Positions 8,355 to 16,185 of a stretch of 31,473 nucleotides of DNA are shown piece by piece. Source of the DNA: an uncultured Oscillospiraceae bacterium (lineage in GTDB: Bacteria > Bacillota > Clostridia > Oscillospirales > Oscillospiraceae); assembly GCA_944385775.1 (NCBI GenBank), contig CALWYM010000030.1:1-31473 (forward strand). Direction: 5' to 3'. How positions within the stretch are numbered: position 1 is the stretch's first letter; each line of letters starts with the position of its first letter. The position numbers were made by a program, and so were the translations under genes. A model generated the notes under the pieces. The model did no database searches, was not told the origin of the DNA, and saw nothing but the letters and a program-made list of their open reading frames with translations.

Positions 8355-8885
8355 TTAGTCGTTAAAAACCAAATTTGCTTTTTTAAGAACCATTACAACA
8401 ATTGGAATAAGTACAATGTGAAGTATAATGCCCGGTATGGCAGAGGTAACCGCTCCGGCAATAAATGCGGAGAACGGGAACTCAGACGATGTAAGTCCGG
8501 CAATTACAAACTTTACAACACCCCATACAATCCTTCCGGCAATCATGGCTCCGATAAGTGAGACATAGATATTGACTGTCTTTTTCGGAAGTACTTTATA
8601 AAGTATTCCGGAAACAGCACCATATGTCCCAATCTCAAAAGCCATAGAAAACGCGCTTAGGAAAGGCGGCATACCAAAAATCATTGAACGAAGTAAGGGT
8701 GAGACAAATCCTACAACCAGTGCCCATGGCCAGCCGCATACAAAGCCACAGATAAGGGCAGGTATATGTATCGGACTGAGCATAGAGCCAATCTCAGGAA
8801 TTTGCCCCGTCAAAAATGGCAGTACCATAGCAAGAGCAAGAAACACCGCCGAAAATGTCATTTTTTTAGTTTTTTCAGATGTCAT
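8355..8885 (-). CDS. ECF transporter S component (substrate unknown)
   Basis: A 176-residue membrane protein with about six hydrophobic segments, the size and pattern of the substrate-binding S subunit of energy-coupling-factor vitamin/cofactor importers. Family-like features include the loop SMLSPIHIPALICGFVCG near residues 34-51 and FVSPLLRSMIFGMPPFLSAF near 60-79. No EcfA/EcfT genes are nearby, so it would use shared subunits encoded elsewhere. It overlaps the upstream DUF3842 gene by 11 nt, and its ribosome site (GAAGGAGAA) lies inside that gene. The substrate cannot be read from the sequence. Confidence 0.85.
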   Translation of the reverse strand: MTSEKTKKMTFSAVFLALAMVLPFLTGQIPEIGSMLSPIHIPALICGFVCGWPWALVVGFVSPLLRSMIFGMPPFLSAFSMAFEIGTYGAVSGILYKVLPKKTVNIYVSLIGAMIAGRIVWGVVKFVIAGLTSSEFPFSAFIAGAVTSAIPGIILHIVLIPIVVMVLKKANLVFND

Positions 8886-9297
8886 GTGATTCTCCTTCCA
8901 TTATCCTTCTGATTTGGTTTATTGCATCACCGACAATAGCCGTCGATGAGCCTGTAACGCCAGCAACATAGGTATCACATAGGTTCATAGGAATAAGGAC
9001 CCTCTTTCCACGACTTGACGCCACCGCATTGGCCATTGCCGGCGAAATTTCACCCATTAAAGAATCTGCAATGGCTATTCCCAGTGGACCAACAATAATA
9101 TCCGCCTTGCGGCAGCCAACTACAACCGGATTCTCTCCTGTTGCAGCTTTTGTCGCGCCACCTTTCATCATGTTTGTAGTGGCTGCTGAATTGGTTCCAA
9201 CCACCATTAAATTTACATTTGGAAAGTTTGAAATAATATTTTCAACCAAGGTCCTTCCGAGTTTGCCTCCATGCCCGTCAATTACCAGTACAGTCAT
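8875..9297 (-). CDS. DUF3842 family protein
   Basis: A soluble protein of 140 residues. It starts with a Rossmann-like strand-loop (VLVIDGHGGKLGRTLVE). It continues with GTNSAATTNMMKGGATKAATGENPVVV and DIIVGPLGIAIADSLMGEISP, the recurrent blocks of DUF3842. The function is not known. I chose the ATG at 9297 because AAAAAGGAGAAA lies 6-7 nt upstream. The in-frame ATG at 9318 precedes that ribosome site and lies within an inverted repeat of the leader. Overlap with the ECF S-component gene suggests a role in the same small-molecule uptake or salvage. Confidence 0.75.
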   Translation of the reverse strand: MTVLVIDGHGGKLGRTLVENIISNFPNVNLMVVGTNSAATTNMMKGGATKAATGENPVVVGCRKADIIVGPLGIAIADSLMGEISPAMANAVASSRGKRVLIPMNLCDTYVAGVTGSSTAIVGDAINQIRRIMEGESHDI

Positions 9298-9317
9298 TAT
9301 TTTCTCCTTTTTGGTCA

Positions 9318-9449
9318 TAGGCAGGTAAACAAAAAATCGGCACCTTGCAAACTTGATGCAAAGCGTCGATACCTTAGTGATATCTATATTGTAATTGTAA
9401 AAAAGATAGAAAACCTGCCTATGCCGGTATATGTCTGACTTGTGTCAGC
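9318..9449 (-). promoter_or_regulatory. Structured leader upstream of DUF3842-ECF operon (candidate orphan riboswitch)
   Basis: The minus-strand leader begins about 7 nt after a consensus -10 box and runs about 130 nt to the gene. It holds a small 5' hairpin (CTGAC-ACAA-GTCAG), an 11-nt segment CATAGGCAGGT (9414-9424) complementary to ACCTGCCTATG (9317-9327), and an intrinsic terminator. The 5' segment CGGCAT (9421-9426) can also pair with GTGCCG (9338-9343) in the terminator's 3' arm, a candidate antiterminator. I could not match it to T-box, TPP, cobalamin, THF, preQ1, SAM or ZTP cores. Confidence 0.55.
9331..9370 (-). terminator. Leader terminator (attenuator) before DUF3842
   Basis: On the minus strand, ATCGACGCTTTGCA pairs with TGCAAGGTGCCGAT (14 positions, one A-C mismatch and G-T pairs) around a 7-nt loop and is followed directly by TTTTTT. 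It lies downstream of the promoter and upstream of the start codon, so it can only act as an attenuator. Confidence 0.75.
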
Positions 9450-9455
9450 TTCCAC

Positions 9456-9484
9456 AGTATACCACACATGGCGTAACTTGTCAA
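9456..9484 (-). promoter_or_regulatory. Promoter for the DUF3842-ECF operon
   Basis: TTGACA (9479-9484), 17-nt spacer, TATACT (9456-9461) on the minus strand, about 160 nt upstream of the DUF3842 start. Confidence 0.85.
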
Positions 9485-9529
9485 TAACAAAAAAGCTCCG
9501 TACTTTGGTTCGTCCATCAATATCCCATT

Positions 9530-10099
9530 TTAACGTGAAAATTCCTTTTTTAATGCGCTTCGTAAAAGTTCCAAAGTTTCGTCATTACATTCTGCCTCAC
9601 CGTTTCCAAATACCATGACAGCTCCGAATATTAAAGAACGGATAATAAATGTTCTGCTGGTACGAAGCTCAGCTGGTATATTATTATCATCGCAAAATTT
9701 GTCAATCAGTCTCTGGGATACGCTTTCCATTTCACCATCCTTTTTGTGGTAAGTATTATCAAACTCCCCCTCCTTAAGCATGAGTATAGTACGAAGGTTA
9801 GGATTCTCTACAAGAAATTTAACGTAGTTTATACTAAGCTCAATAATCTGACTTTCCGTATCGTTACCGGCTTCTTTCAATATATTCTCCTGAACCTTCT
9901 GCCACTGACTATTGACATACTTGATAATGGCATAAATAAAATCCTTGCGGTTTTCAAAGTGTTTATATGGAGCAGCGCAGGATACTCCGCATTTTGCCGA
10001 AACCCTTCTCATTGAAAAGTCAGCAGCTCCGTAACGATTAAGCTCCTCTATTCCGGCCTGAATAAGCTTGTCCTTTACATTCTCTCTGTTACCTGACAT
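9530..10099 (-). CDS. TetR/AcrR family regulator
   Basis: A 189-residue repressor-type protein. Residues about 8-55 form the TetR DNA-binding domain (KLIQAGIEELNRYGAADFSM, then VSAKCGVSCAAPYKHFENR, the usual recognition-helix region ending in Y-x-H-F). The C-terminal helical part is the ligand-binding and dimer domain and is not diagnostic. The ATG at 10097-10099 follows AAGGAGAGG at proper spacing; an in-frame ATG at 10129 has no such site. It is followed by the DUF3842 operon promoter on the same strand. The target is unknown: the neighbouring operons on either side are possible. Confidence 0.88.
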   Translation of the reverse strand: MSGNRENVKDKLIQAGIEELNRYGAADFSMRRVSAKCGVSCAAPYKHFENRKDFIYAIIKYVNSQWQKVQENILKEAGNDTESQIIELSINYVKFLVENPNLRTILMLKEGEFDNTYHKKDGEMESVSQRLIDKFCDDNNIPAELRTSRTFIIRSLIFGAVMVFGNGEAECNDETLELLRSALKKEFSR

Positions 10100-10197
10100 T
10101 TGCGCCTCTCCTTGATTATATAGCTGCATTTCATTCTATCATACTTGGCATAAAAAGTCCATAAATAAGTTATCATCGTTCACTAAAAACATCTCTC

Positions 10198-11037
10198 TTA
10201 TTTGTTGTAATTATCAAGAAAAGAGTATTCTACCCCTTTGGTCTTATAGCCCGGAAGCGTATCAAGCTGGACACAGTGAATACTGTTAAAAATGCTCTTT
10301 TCGATATTGGGGTTTGTCTTTTTAAGTTCCTTTATTAGCTGCTTTATTTCCTGCCGCTTGGATTCCCCTATCCCGTCCTGGCTCTCGTCTCTTTTTTCGG
10401 TAAATCGGCATGCGCACTGTATAAATTCCAGATGATTATAGTTTTTCCAACTTATAATATCTTCCTCGTGAACGCAGTAAAGTGGTCTTATAAGCTCCAT
10501 ACCCAAAAAATTAGTACTTTTAAGTTTCGGGAGCATTCCCTGTATCTGTCCACCGTAAAACATAGCCATAACAGTTGTTTCAATGACATCATTGAAATGA
10601 TGTCCTAGGGCAATTTTATTGCATCCAAGCTCCTGAGCTTTGCTGTAAAGATTTCCCCTTCTCATTCTGGCGCATATGTAGCAAGGCGATTTTGTCATCA
10701 TATTTGCCACATTAAAAATATCAGTTTCAAATATCTGTATCGGAATATGAAGAAACTGGGCGTTATCTATAATCTTTTGCCTGTTTCTCTCGTTATATCC
10801 AGGATCCATAACAATATATTCCACATCAAAATCAACCGGACCGTGCTTTTTAAACTCCTGCACAAGCTTTGCCATAACCATGGAATCTTTGCCCCCTGAA
10901 ATGCAGACCGCGACCTTGTCTCCGTCGTTTATAAGCTCGTATTTTTTGTTAGCATAAACAAATGGATTCCACAGCTCTTTTCTGTATTTTTTTATTATGC
11001 TCCGTTCAACCAGCTCATAGGGCATTAAATCCTTCAT
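10198..11037 (-). CDS. TtcA-family tRNA 2-thiolation protein
   Basis: A PP-loop ATPase of 279 residues. The ATP pyrophosphate loop SGGKDS is at 47-52. A CxxC pair (C119/C122, in CYICARMRRG) and a later Cys pair (C208/C210, in FIQCAC) match the [Fe-S] ligands of TtcA. GHHFNDVIETTVM (about 145-157) is a further family motif. TtcA thiolates cytidine 32 in tRNA; Clostridia have several TtcA-like paralogues whose targets differ, so the exact substrate is left open. The start has AAAGGAGTG upstream. It forms a single-gene unit with its own promoter. Confidence 0.85.
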   Translation of the reverse strand: MKDLMPYELVERSIIKKYRKELWNPFVYANKKYELINDGDKVAVCISGGKDSMVMAKLVQEFKKHGPVDFDVEYIVMDPGYNERNRQKIIDNAQFLHIPIQIFETDIFNVANMMTKSPCYICARMRRGNLYSKAQELGCNKIALGHHFNDVIETTVMAMFYGGQIQGMLPKLKSTNFLGMELIRPLYCVHEEDIISWKNYNHLEFIQCACRFTEKRDESQDGIGESKRQEIKQLIKELKKTNPNIEKSIFNSIHCVQLDTLPGYKTKGVEYSFLDNYNK

Positions 11038-11061
11038 AATTTACACTCCTTTTGCCAAATA

Positions 11062-11091
11062 ATCTTATCAAATTACACAGCATTTTGTCAA
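11062..11091 (-). promoter_or_regulatory. Promoter for the TtcA-like gene
   Basis: TTGACA (11086-11091), 18-nt spacer, TAAGAT (11062-11067) on the minus strand, about 25 nt upstream of the start codon. Confidence 0.75.
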
Positions 11092-11114
11092 TCATATAAT
11101 AATTTTTCTTACGC

Positions 11115-11143
11115 TTGCATTTTAAGTATTAGTGTATTAAAAT
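11115..11143 (+). promoter_or_regulatory. Promoter for the D-2-hydroxyacid dehydrogenase gene
   Basis: TTGCAT (11115-11120), 17-nt spacer, TAAAAT (11138-11143). It is back to back with the TtcA promoter. Confidence 0.6.
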
Positions 11144-11171
11144 GTAGTCATTATTTTTGGGCGGTGCTATT

Positions 11172-12155
11172 ATGAAAATCTATGCTTTTGAGGTTAGAGA
11201 TGATGAAGTAGAGTATTTTGACTATTTTTCCAAAAAGCTCAATGTTCCCGTTGAGCTGTCGGGAGAAAAACTGACCCTGGACAAAATTCTTACTTTAGAG
11301 CCCGGGTCCGGAGTGTCCGTTTTGGGCATGAATCAGTATGGAGATGAGTGTTTCAGTTTAATGAGTCAGCACTCAGTAAACTACATGTCTACGAGAACAA
11401 TCGGATATAACCATATTGATTTAAGCAGCGCCATGCGTTACGGAATCCATGTATGCAATGCATACTATGCTCCTGACGGCGTTGCTGAATATACGGTTAT
11501 GATGATGCTTCTTTGTATCCGTCAGTATAAACCAGCCCTTTGGAGAATACAGGTAAACGATTACTCGCTTGTCGGTCTTATGGGGCGCCACCTGAGAGAC
11601 ATGACCGTAGGGATTATCGGGACAGGCAGCATTGGATCCGCAGTAGCAAAAATACTTACCGGATTTGGCTGCCGTATTATCGCCTGGAGTCGCCACGAAA
11701 ATCCCAAGCTTAAAGGAATAGCTGAATACGTATCTCTTGACAGGCTTTATAGTGAATCGGATTTAATTACCATTCACCTGGCACTCAACGACGAAACATA
11801 TCATATAATTAATGATGAGAGTATCAGCAAAATGAAAAAAGGCGTAATACTTATAAACTGTGCCAGAGGCGGACTTATGGATACAGAGAGTCTTATCTCA
11901 AATATTGAAAATGAGCAAATAGGCGCTCTGGGTATTGATTGCTGCGAGAACGAGGAGGAAATCGTTCATCGTGACCGCCGAAACGATATTTTCTCCGACA
12001 GGGAGATTGCCTACCTGCGGCAGTTTAAAAATGTGGTATATACTCAGCATATGGCTTTTTTCACTGCCGAAGCAGTCCGAAGTATGGTTGAGTGCGGCGT
12101 AGCAGGGATAATCGAAATGAGCAAAGGCGTCAAATACCCGACTCAGCTTACATAA
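11172..12155 (+). CDS. D-isomer 2-hydroxyacid dehydrogenase (D-lactate dehydrogenase type)
   Basis: A 327-residue NAD-dependent dehydrogenase. RTIGYNHIDLSSA (about 75-87) and the nucleotide loop GTGSIGSAVAKIL (about 150) mark the D-lactate dehydrogenase branch. The catalytic triad is visible as R232 (NCARGG), E259 (DCCENEEE) and H293 (TQHMAFFTAEA), with the A-F-x-T-x-E-A tail typical of D-LDH. The likely reaction is pyruvate to D-lactate, but other 2-oxoacids such as those reduced by HdhD/VanH-like members cannot be excluded. The ATG at 11172 follows a weak GGGCGGTG; a TTG at 11157 is a less likely start. It is a single-gene transcript between its own promoter and a bidirectional terminator. 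Confidence 0.88.
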   Translation: MKIYAFEVRDDEVEYFDYFSKKLNVPVELSGEKLTLDKILTLEPGSGVSVLGMNQYGDECFSLMSQHSVNYMSTRTIGYNHIDLSSAMRYGIHVCNAYYAPDGVAEYTVMMMLLCIRQYKPALWRIQVNDYSLVGLMGRHLRDMTVGIIGTGSIGSAVAKILTGFGCRIIAWSRHENPKLKGIAEYVSLDRLYSESDLITIHLALNDETYHIINDESISKMKKGVILINCARGGLMDTESLISNIENEQIGALGIDCCENEEEIVHRDRRNDIFSDREIAYLRQFKNVVYTQHMAFFTAEAVRSMVECGVAGIIEMSKGVKYPTQLT

Positions 12156-12163
12156 AATTTTAA

Positions 12164-12201
12164 AATAAAGCCGCTGACCAAATCAGGTCAGCGGCTTTAT
12201 T
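12164..12201. terminator. Bidirectional terminator
   Basis: A 16-bp perfect stem (AATAAAGCCGCTGACC / GGTCAGCGGCTTTATT) serves both the D-LDH-type gene (+) and trigger factor (-). Confidence 0.92.
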
Positions 12202-12221
12202 TCAGAATGAGTTATTGAAAA

Positions 12222-13541
12222 TCAACGAACACTCTCAGGAAATTCATCAACATTTTGAATAACTTCAACAACGTTATCCCTGACAATCTTCTCAGCCTTA
12301 GCATTTAAAAGCTTTTCATAAATATCCTCGACTAGGTTTTCGTTGCCCTTTATTTCCTCAAGAGGTCTTCCGGTCTCCTTCGATTTAATATCAATCTGCC
12401 TTGTAAGCTCTGCCGATGTGACTGATATGTTCTCAGCGCGCACCACATAATCCAGCAGCAGTGAAATTTTAACCTTCTCAATAGCGTACGGTTTGCAGGT
12501 TTCCAAAAATTTCTCCATATTACTGCCCTCTGCTTCAAGAGCCTGTTCCACCGTCATGCCCTGCCCGGCAGCAGTAGCCTTTAGCGTCTGCACAAAACGG
12601 TCAAGAGAAACATTGAGCATACTTAATGGCACATCAATATCCAAAACATTTGCCATAGCTACGTCCAGCGACTGTTTAAAAAGCATATCGCTTTTTGTAT
12701 TGTACCTGTCCTGAATCATTTTTTTTTTTTTTTCCCTAAACTCTGCAACACTGTTACAGTCGCCCACCTTTACATTATCCCTTACATACTCATCTGTACA
12801 CTCCATAAGGTCCCTTGCCCATACACCAACAAGATGTACATTTAAGTCAAGGGTCATGCCTGCCACATCTTCACGATGGAAATTCTCCGGCATGGTAAGA
12901 GAAAGCTCCAAATCGTCACCGGCTACGTGACCTTCAAGAGCTTCATCAAGCCCGGCGAACAGTGTCCCGCTTCCCATGATAAACCTACTCTTATCAGAAT
13001 GGTCATAGGAAAATCTCTGTCCGCCGGAAGTTCCTCTGAATTTAACCTCTACAATATCACCCATTCTGGCCTCACGAGGCACCTCGTGAACCCAAAGATG
13101 GTTTTTCATATACCGGTCAATGGCTTCATCAATATCAGCCTCAGAACATGTTTTTACGTATTTTGTAACTTTGAGTCCCTTATACTCTGCCGACTCTATC
13201 TCAGGATAGTTTTCAAAATTAGCCGTAATCTCGGCACCGTTTTCGTCCATTCTGGAAATCATAAATGTGGGTTTTGTGATAGGAGCAAGGTTATTTTCCC
13301 TGCACATTATCTCAAAAAAGACAGGGATTGCCTTTTGACCCGCCTGAGAGACAAGTTCCTTGCCATATACACTCTTGGCGACCTGGATAGGAGCCTTTCC
13401 TGCCCTGTAGCCTTTAATTGGTCTTTGCTTCTGCAAGGCTTCAGAAACCTTTTGAATATATGGTTCCAAATCACTTCTCTCAATCTCAAAAGTTGCAGCA
13501 ACGTCATAACCGGAATTTTTCTCTATACTTAATGTCTTCAT
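12222..13541 (-). CDS. tig: Trigger factor, ribosome-associated chaperone
   Basis: A 439-residue protein with the three trigger-factor domains. The N-terminal ribosome-binding domain (about 1-115) carries the signature GYRAGKAP (44-51), a variant of GFRxGxxP. The FKBP-type prolyl isomerase domain is about 150-235, and the helical C-terminal chaperone domain about 240-430. It binds at the peptide exit tunnel and protects nascent chains. The start has CAGGGTG upstream. Codons for E-K-K-K-K-M near residue 275 create an uninterrupted A15 run (plus-strand T15 at 12719-12733), in frame as written. No clpP/clpX follows it, unlike many Firmicutes. The divergence of the FKBP region leaves isomerase activity uncertain. 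Confidence 0.92.
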   Translation of the reverse strand: MKTLSIEKNSGYDVAATFEIERSDLEPYIQKVSEALQKQRPIKGYRAGKAPIQVAKSVYGKELVSQAGQKAIPVFFEIMCRENNLAPITKPTFMISRMDENGAEITANFENYPEIESAEYKGLKVTKYVKTCSEADIDEAIDRYMKNHLWVHEVPREARMGDIVEVKFRGTSGGQRFSYDHSDKSRFIMGSGTLFAGLDEALEGHVAGDDLELSLTMPENFHREDVAGMTLDLNVHLVGVWARDLMECTDEYVRDNVKVGDCNSVAEFREKKKKMIQDRYNTKSDMLFKQSLDVAMANVLDIDVPLSMLNVSLDRFVQTLKATAAGQGMTVEQALEAEGSNMEKFLETCKPYAIEKVKISLLLDYVVRAENISVTSAELTRQIDIKSKETGRPLEEIKGNENLVEDIYEKLLNAKAEKIVRDNVVEVIQNVDEFPESVR

Positions 13542-13596
13542 TTTTCACCCTGCCGTTCTTCTTTTAGTTACGCCATTAAAATAATTGGGCAAAGGT

Positions 13597-13625
13597 ATTA
13601 TATCATTATGATAATATTTCGTCAA
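13597..13625 (-). promoter_or_regulatory. Promoter for trigger factor
   Basis: TTGACG (13620-13625), 17-nt spacer, perfect TATAAT (13597-13602) on the minus strand, about 56 nt before the start codon. Confidence 0.85.
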
Positions 13626-13992
13626 TAGGTTGATTTTTTCATTAAGAAACTCCCTCACAATGGTCATTTGTTTGAATTGGAGCATTTTAATAGACTTGAT
13701 TACAGCAGAATTTGCGATATTTATGTTTATAAGACCCAAAAAGAACCAGCGCAATATAAGCACTACATTAAGCCGTATGCACGAAAAAATAATCAGGTTT
13801 CATTTTCTTTAAGAAAAATTGCCGGAATAATGGCTATTTGTCAAAACGTAAAAAAGCAAAAATAATCTATATTTTCAATTTTAAAATAACATATTAATTC
13901 TTTTTTAACTATTGTGCATATTATATAACTTTTAACCCTTTATTCAATTTAACCATTTTGCTAATTGCCTTAAAAAATGTGTTTTTTGCCAA
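13626..13992. other. AT-rich intergenic stretch without a supported gene
   Basis: Only short AT-rich frames occur here, such as 13668-13865 on the plus strand. They lack ribosome sites and recognisable protein content. I see no terminator or repeat. It separates the divergently transcribed tig and beta-helix genes. Confidence 0.6.
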
Positions 13993-14021
13993 TTGACAGG
14001 TGATGTACCCCTATGTATATT
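13993..14021 (+). promoter_or_regulatory. Promoter for the beta-helix gene
   Basis: TTGACA (13993-13998), 17-nt spacer, TATATT (14016-14021). The predicted start of transcription near 14028 leaves a leader of about 90 nt. Confidence 0.8.
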
Positions 14022-14031
14022 ATTAATTGTG

Positions 14032-14093
14032 CACGAGCACATAGTATAAACTTACATACTTTGTATTACTGATAAAAATATGAAGTGCTCGTG
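14032..14093 (+). repeat. Inverted repeat in the leader of the beta-helix gene
   Basis: CACGAGCAC (14032-14040) and GTGCTCGTG (14085-14093) are perfect complements 44 nt apart, starting a few nt after the predicted transcription start and ending about 25 nt before the start codon. It could be a two-site operator for a repressor or a long-range RNA stem. The first arm is itself part of the near-palindrome GTGCACGAGCAC. Confidence 0.6.
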
Positions 14094-14118
14094 TAACTAC
14101 TATAAACGGGGGTTAATT

Positions 14119-16140
14119 ATGAAGTACTATGTTGATGCTGGTTCACCTCGCGGTGGAAACGGTACCAAAGACCGTCCTTTTAAGAGGATCAACGATGCTG
14201 CTCAGATTGCTCTGCCGGGTGATGAAGTTATTGTCCTTCCCGGAGTGTATCGTGAGTACGTAGACCCAAAAAATGCAGGTACTGAAGACGCACCGATTAC
14301 CTATCGTTCAGAAACTCCTCTTGGGGCTGTTATTACCGGCTCTGAGCCAATAAAGAATTGGGAGCATCTGGAAGGTAACGTATGGCTCGCAAAAATCCCC
14401 AATGGGCTTTTTGGCGGTTATAACCCGTATACTACTGTTATCTGGGGTGACTGGTATCATGCTCTGGCGCCTTATCACACTGGTGAAGTTTACCTCAATG
14501 GCAGAAGTATGTATGAGGTATTCTCTCTTGACGAGGTCAAATCTCCCAAAATCTTTGAAAAGAGCTGGGAGCCTTATGAATATACCCTTCTCCAGTGGTA
14601 CACTGAGCAGGACGGAGACTACACAGTTATCTACGCTAACTTTGGAGGAGCGGATCCTAACAAGGAAAACGTCGAAATTAATGTTCGTCGTAACTGCTTC
14701 TATCCCTCAAAGGAAGGTGTATCCTACATCACTCTTTCCGGTTTTGTAGTCAAGCAGGCTGCCACAAACTGGGCTCCACCTACTGCATACCAGGAAGGAA
14801 TGGTTGGTCCTCACTGGTCAAAGGGATGGATAATTGAGGATTGTGAAATCTCCGATTCTAAGTGCTGCGGTATTTCTCTCGGTAAATATCTCCAGCCTGA
14901 GAATGAAAACAAGTGGACAATTAAGGCTGTCAAGCAGGGAACCCAGACTGAGCGTGACGCTATTTGCCAGGCTCAGAGAGATGGCTGGACCAAGGAACGT
15001 ATTGGATCCCATATTATAAGGCGCTGCAATATCCATAACTGTGAGCAGACCGGTATTGTCGGTCATCTTGGTTGCGTATTCTCCATTATTGAGGACAACC
15101 ATATTCATCATATCAATAATAAGCAGCAACTTGCAGGTGCTGAAATTGGCGGCATTAAGCTCCACGCCGCTATTGACGTCATTATCAGAAGAAATCGTAT
15201 CCACAATTGCTCAAGAGGTATTTGGCTTGATTGGCAGGCTCAGGGCACGAGAGTTACTCAGAACCTTCTTTATGGCAACGTTACAAATCGTCCTATCACC
15301 GTTAGAATGGGTCACGGAGAGGACATTTTCGTTGAGGTAAGCCATGGTCCTACCCTTATCGACAACAACCTTCTTCTGTCAACATACTCAGCAAGACTTG
15401 CAACCCAGGGTCTGGCATTTGTCCATAATCTGATTGCCGGCTCTTTCACTTCTGTTTCTGAAGGAACCGCTTCCAGGGAAAACGGACAGCCCAGGTATAC
15501 TCCGTACCATGTTCCTCATCGTACAGAGATTAATGGATTCATGTCAATTCTCCACGGAGATAATAGGTTCTACAATAACGTATTTTTACAGAATGAAATC
15601 CCCGAGAATATTAAGAATGCTCCTCTTCCGGAAAACGGCAATCGTCAGAATCTTGAGGTAGGTTTGAAAGTATTTGACGAGTATCCCACCTATAAAGAGT
15701 GGGCAGAAGTTTTCTTTGACGATGATGGTAATGTTAAGAAGGGAACCATCACTGCTAATGCAACATGGTATTTCAGAAAAATGCCCATTTATACCGGCGG
15801 TAATGTCTATGTAAATGGTGCGAAGCCGTGGAACAAGGAAAATAATCCTACTGTTATCGATGCGGATGTTAAGCTAAAGGTCGTTGAGGATGGAGAAGAT
15901 ATTCGTCTTGAGACAAATCTTTATGACTACATTTCCGACGTTTCTTGTGATACCATTTCCACAGAAACTCTGGGTATGGCGTTTGAGCCTGAAGAGTTCT
16001 ATGAAAACCCAGACGGAACTCCTATCGTATTTAACACCGACTATTTTGATAATCACCGTCCTGTTACTCCAATGCCTGGTCCGTTTAATTGCGGTAAGTG
16101 TGCTAAAGGCAATCTATTCTCCTTTTTAATGCGCAAATAA
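14119..16140 (+). CDS. Right-handed parallel beta-helix protein, probable carbohydrate-active enzyme
   Basis: A 673-residue protein beginning MKYYVDAGSPRGGNGTKDRP, followed by FKRINDAAQIALPGDEVIVLPGVY, the opening of DUF1565-type beta-helix proteins. Repeated short strands with recurrent I-x-x-N/D-x-I-x patterns (IIEDCEIS, IIRRCNIHN, IIEDNHIHHI, IIRRNRIHNC, LIDNNLLL) between about 245 and 440 are the helix turns. Such folds are usual in polysaccharide lyases and some glycosidases. There is no signal peptide, so it should act in the cytoplasm on imported oligosaccharides or sugar acids. The ATG at 14119 follows GGGGGTTAATT; a further 5' ATG at 14080 lies inside the inverted repeat region. It is a single gene with its own promoter and terminator. 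The substrate is unknown. Confidence 0.8.
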   Translation: MKYYVDAGSPRGGNGTKDRPFKRINDAAQIALPGDEVIVLPGVYREYVDPKNAGTEDAPITYRSETPLGAVITGSEPIKNWEHLEGNVWLAKIPNGLFGGYNPYTTVIWGDWYHALAPYHTGEVYLNGRSMYEVFSLDEVKSPKIFEKSWEPYEYTLLQWYTEQDGDYTVIYANFGGADPNKENVEINVRRNCFYPSKEGVSYITLSGFVVKQAATNWAPPTAYQEGMVGPHWSKGWIIEDCEISDSKCCGISLGKYLQPENENKWTIKAVKQGTQTERDAICQAQRDGWTKERIGSHIIRRCNIHNCEQTGIVGHLGCVFSIIEDNHIHHINNKQQLAGAEIGGIKLHAAIDVIIRRNRIHNCSRGIWLDWQAQGTRVTQNLLYGNVTNRPITVRMGHGEDIFVEVSHGPTLIDNNLLLSTYSARLATQGLAFVHNLIAGSFTSVSEGTASRENGQPRYTPYHVPHRTEINGFMSILHGDNRFYNNVFLQNEIPENIKNAPLPENGNRQNLEVGLKVFDEYPTYKEWAEVFFDDDGNVKKGTITANATWYFRKMPIYTGGNVYVNGAKPWNKENNPTVIDADVKLKVVEDGEDIRLETNLYDYISDVSCDTISTETLGMAFEPEEFYENPDGTPIVFNTDYFDNHRPVTPMPGPFNCGKCAKGNLFSFLMRK

Positions 16141-16143
16141 ATA

Positions 16144-16185
16144 AGAATATACTCGTTTATCCAAACGGATAAACGGGTATATTCT
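16144..16185. terminator. Bidirectional terminator
   Basis: A 19-bp stem (from AGAATATACTCG to CGGGTATATTCT, one G-T pair) around an AAAC loop ends the beta-helix transcript. On the minus strand it overlaps the stop codon of the AlkZ-related gene by two bases. Confidence 0.85.

Noticed and set aside
12876..13532. 218-codon plus-strand open frame
   Set aside because: Fully antisense to trigger factor, with no ribosome site or recognisable content.
13668..13865. 65-codon TTG-initiated plus-strand frame
   Set aside because: AT-rich, no ribosome site, no recognisable family; judged non-coding.
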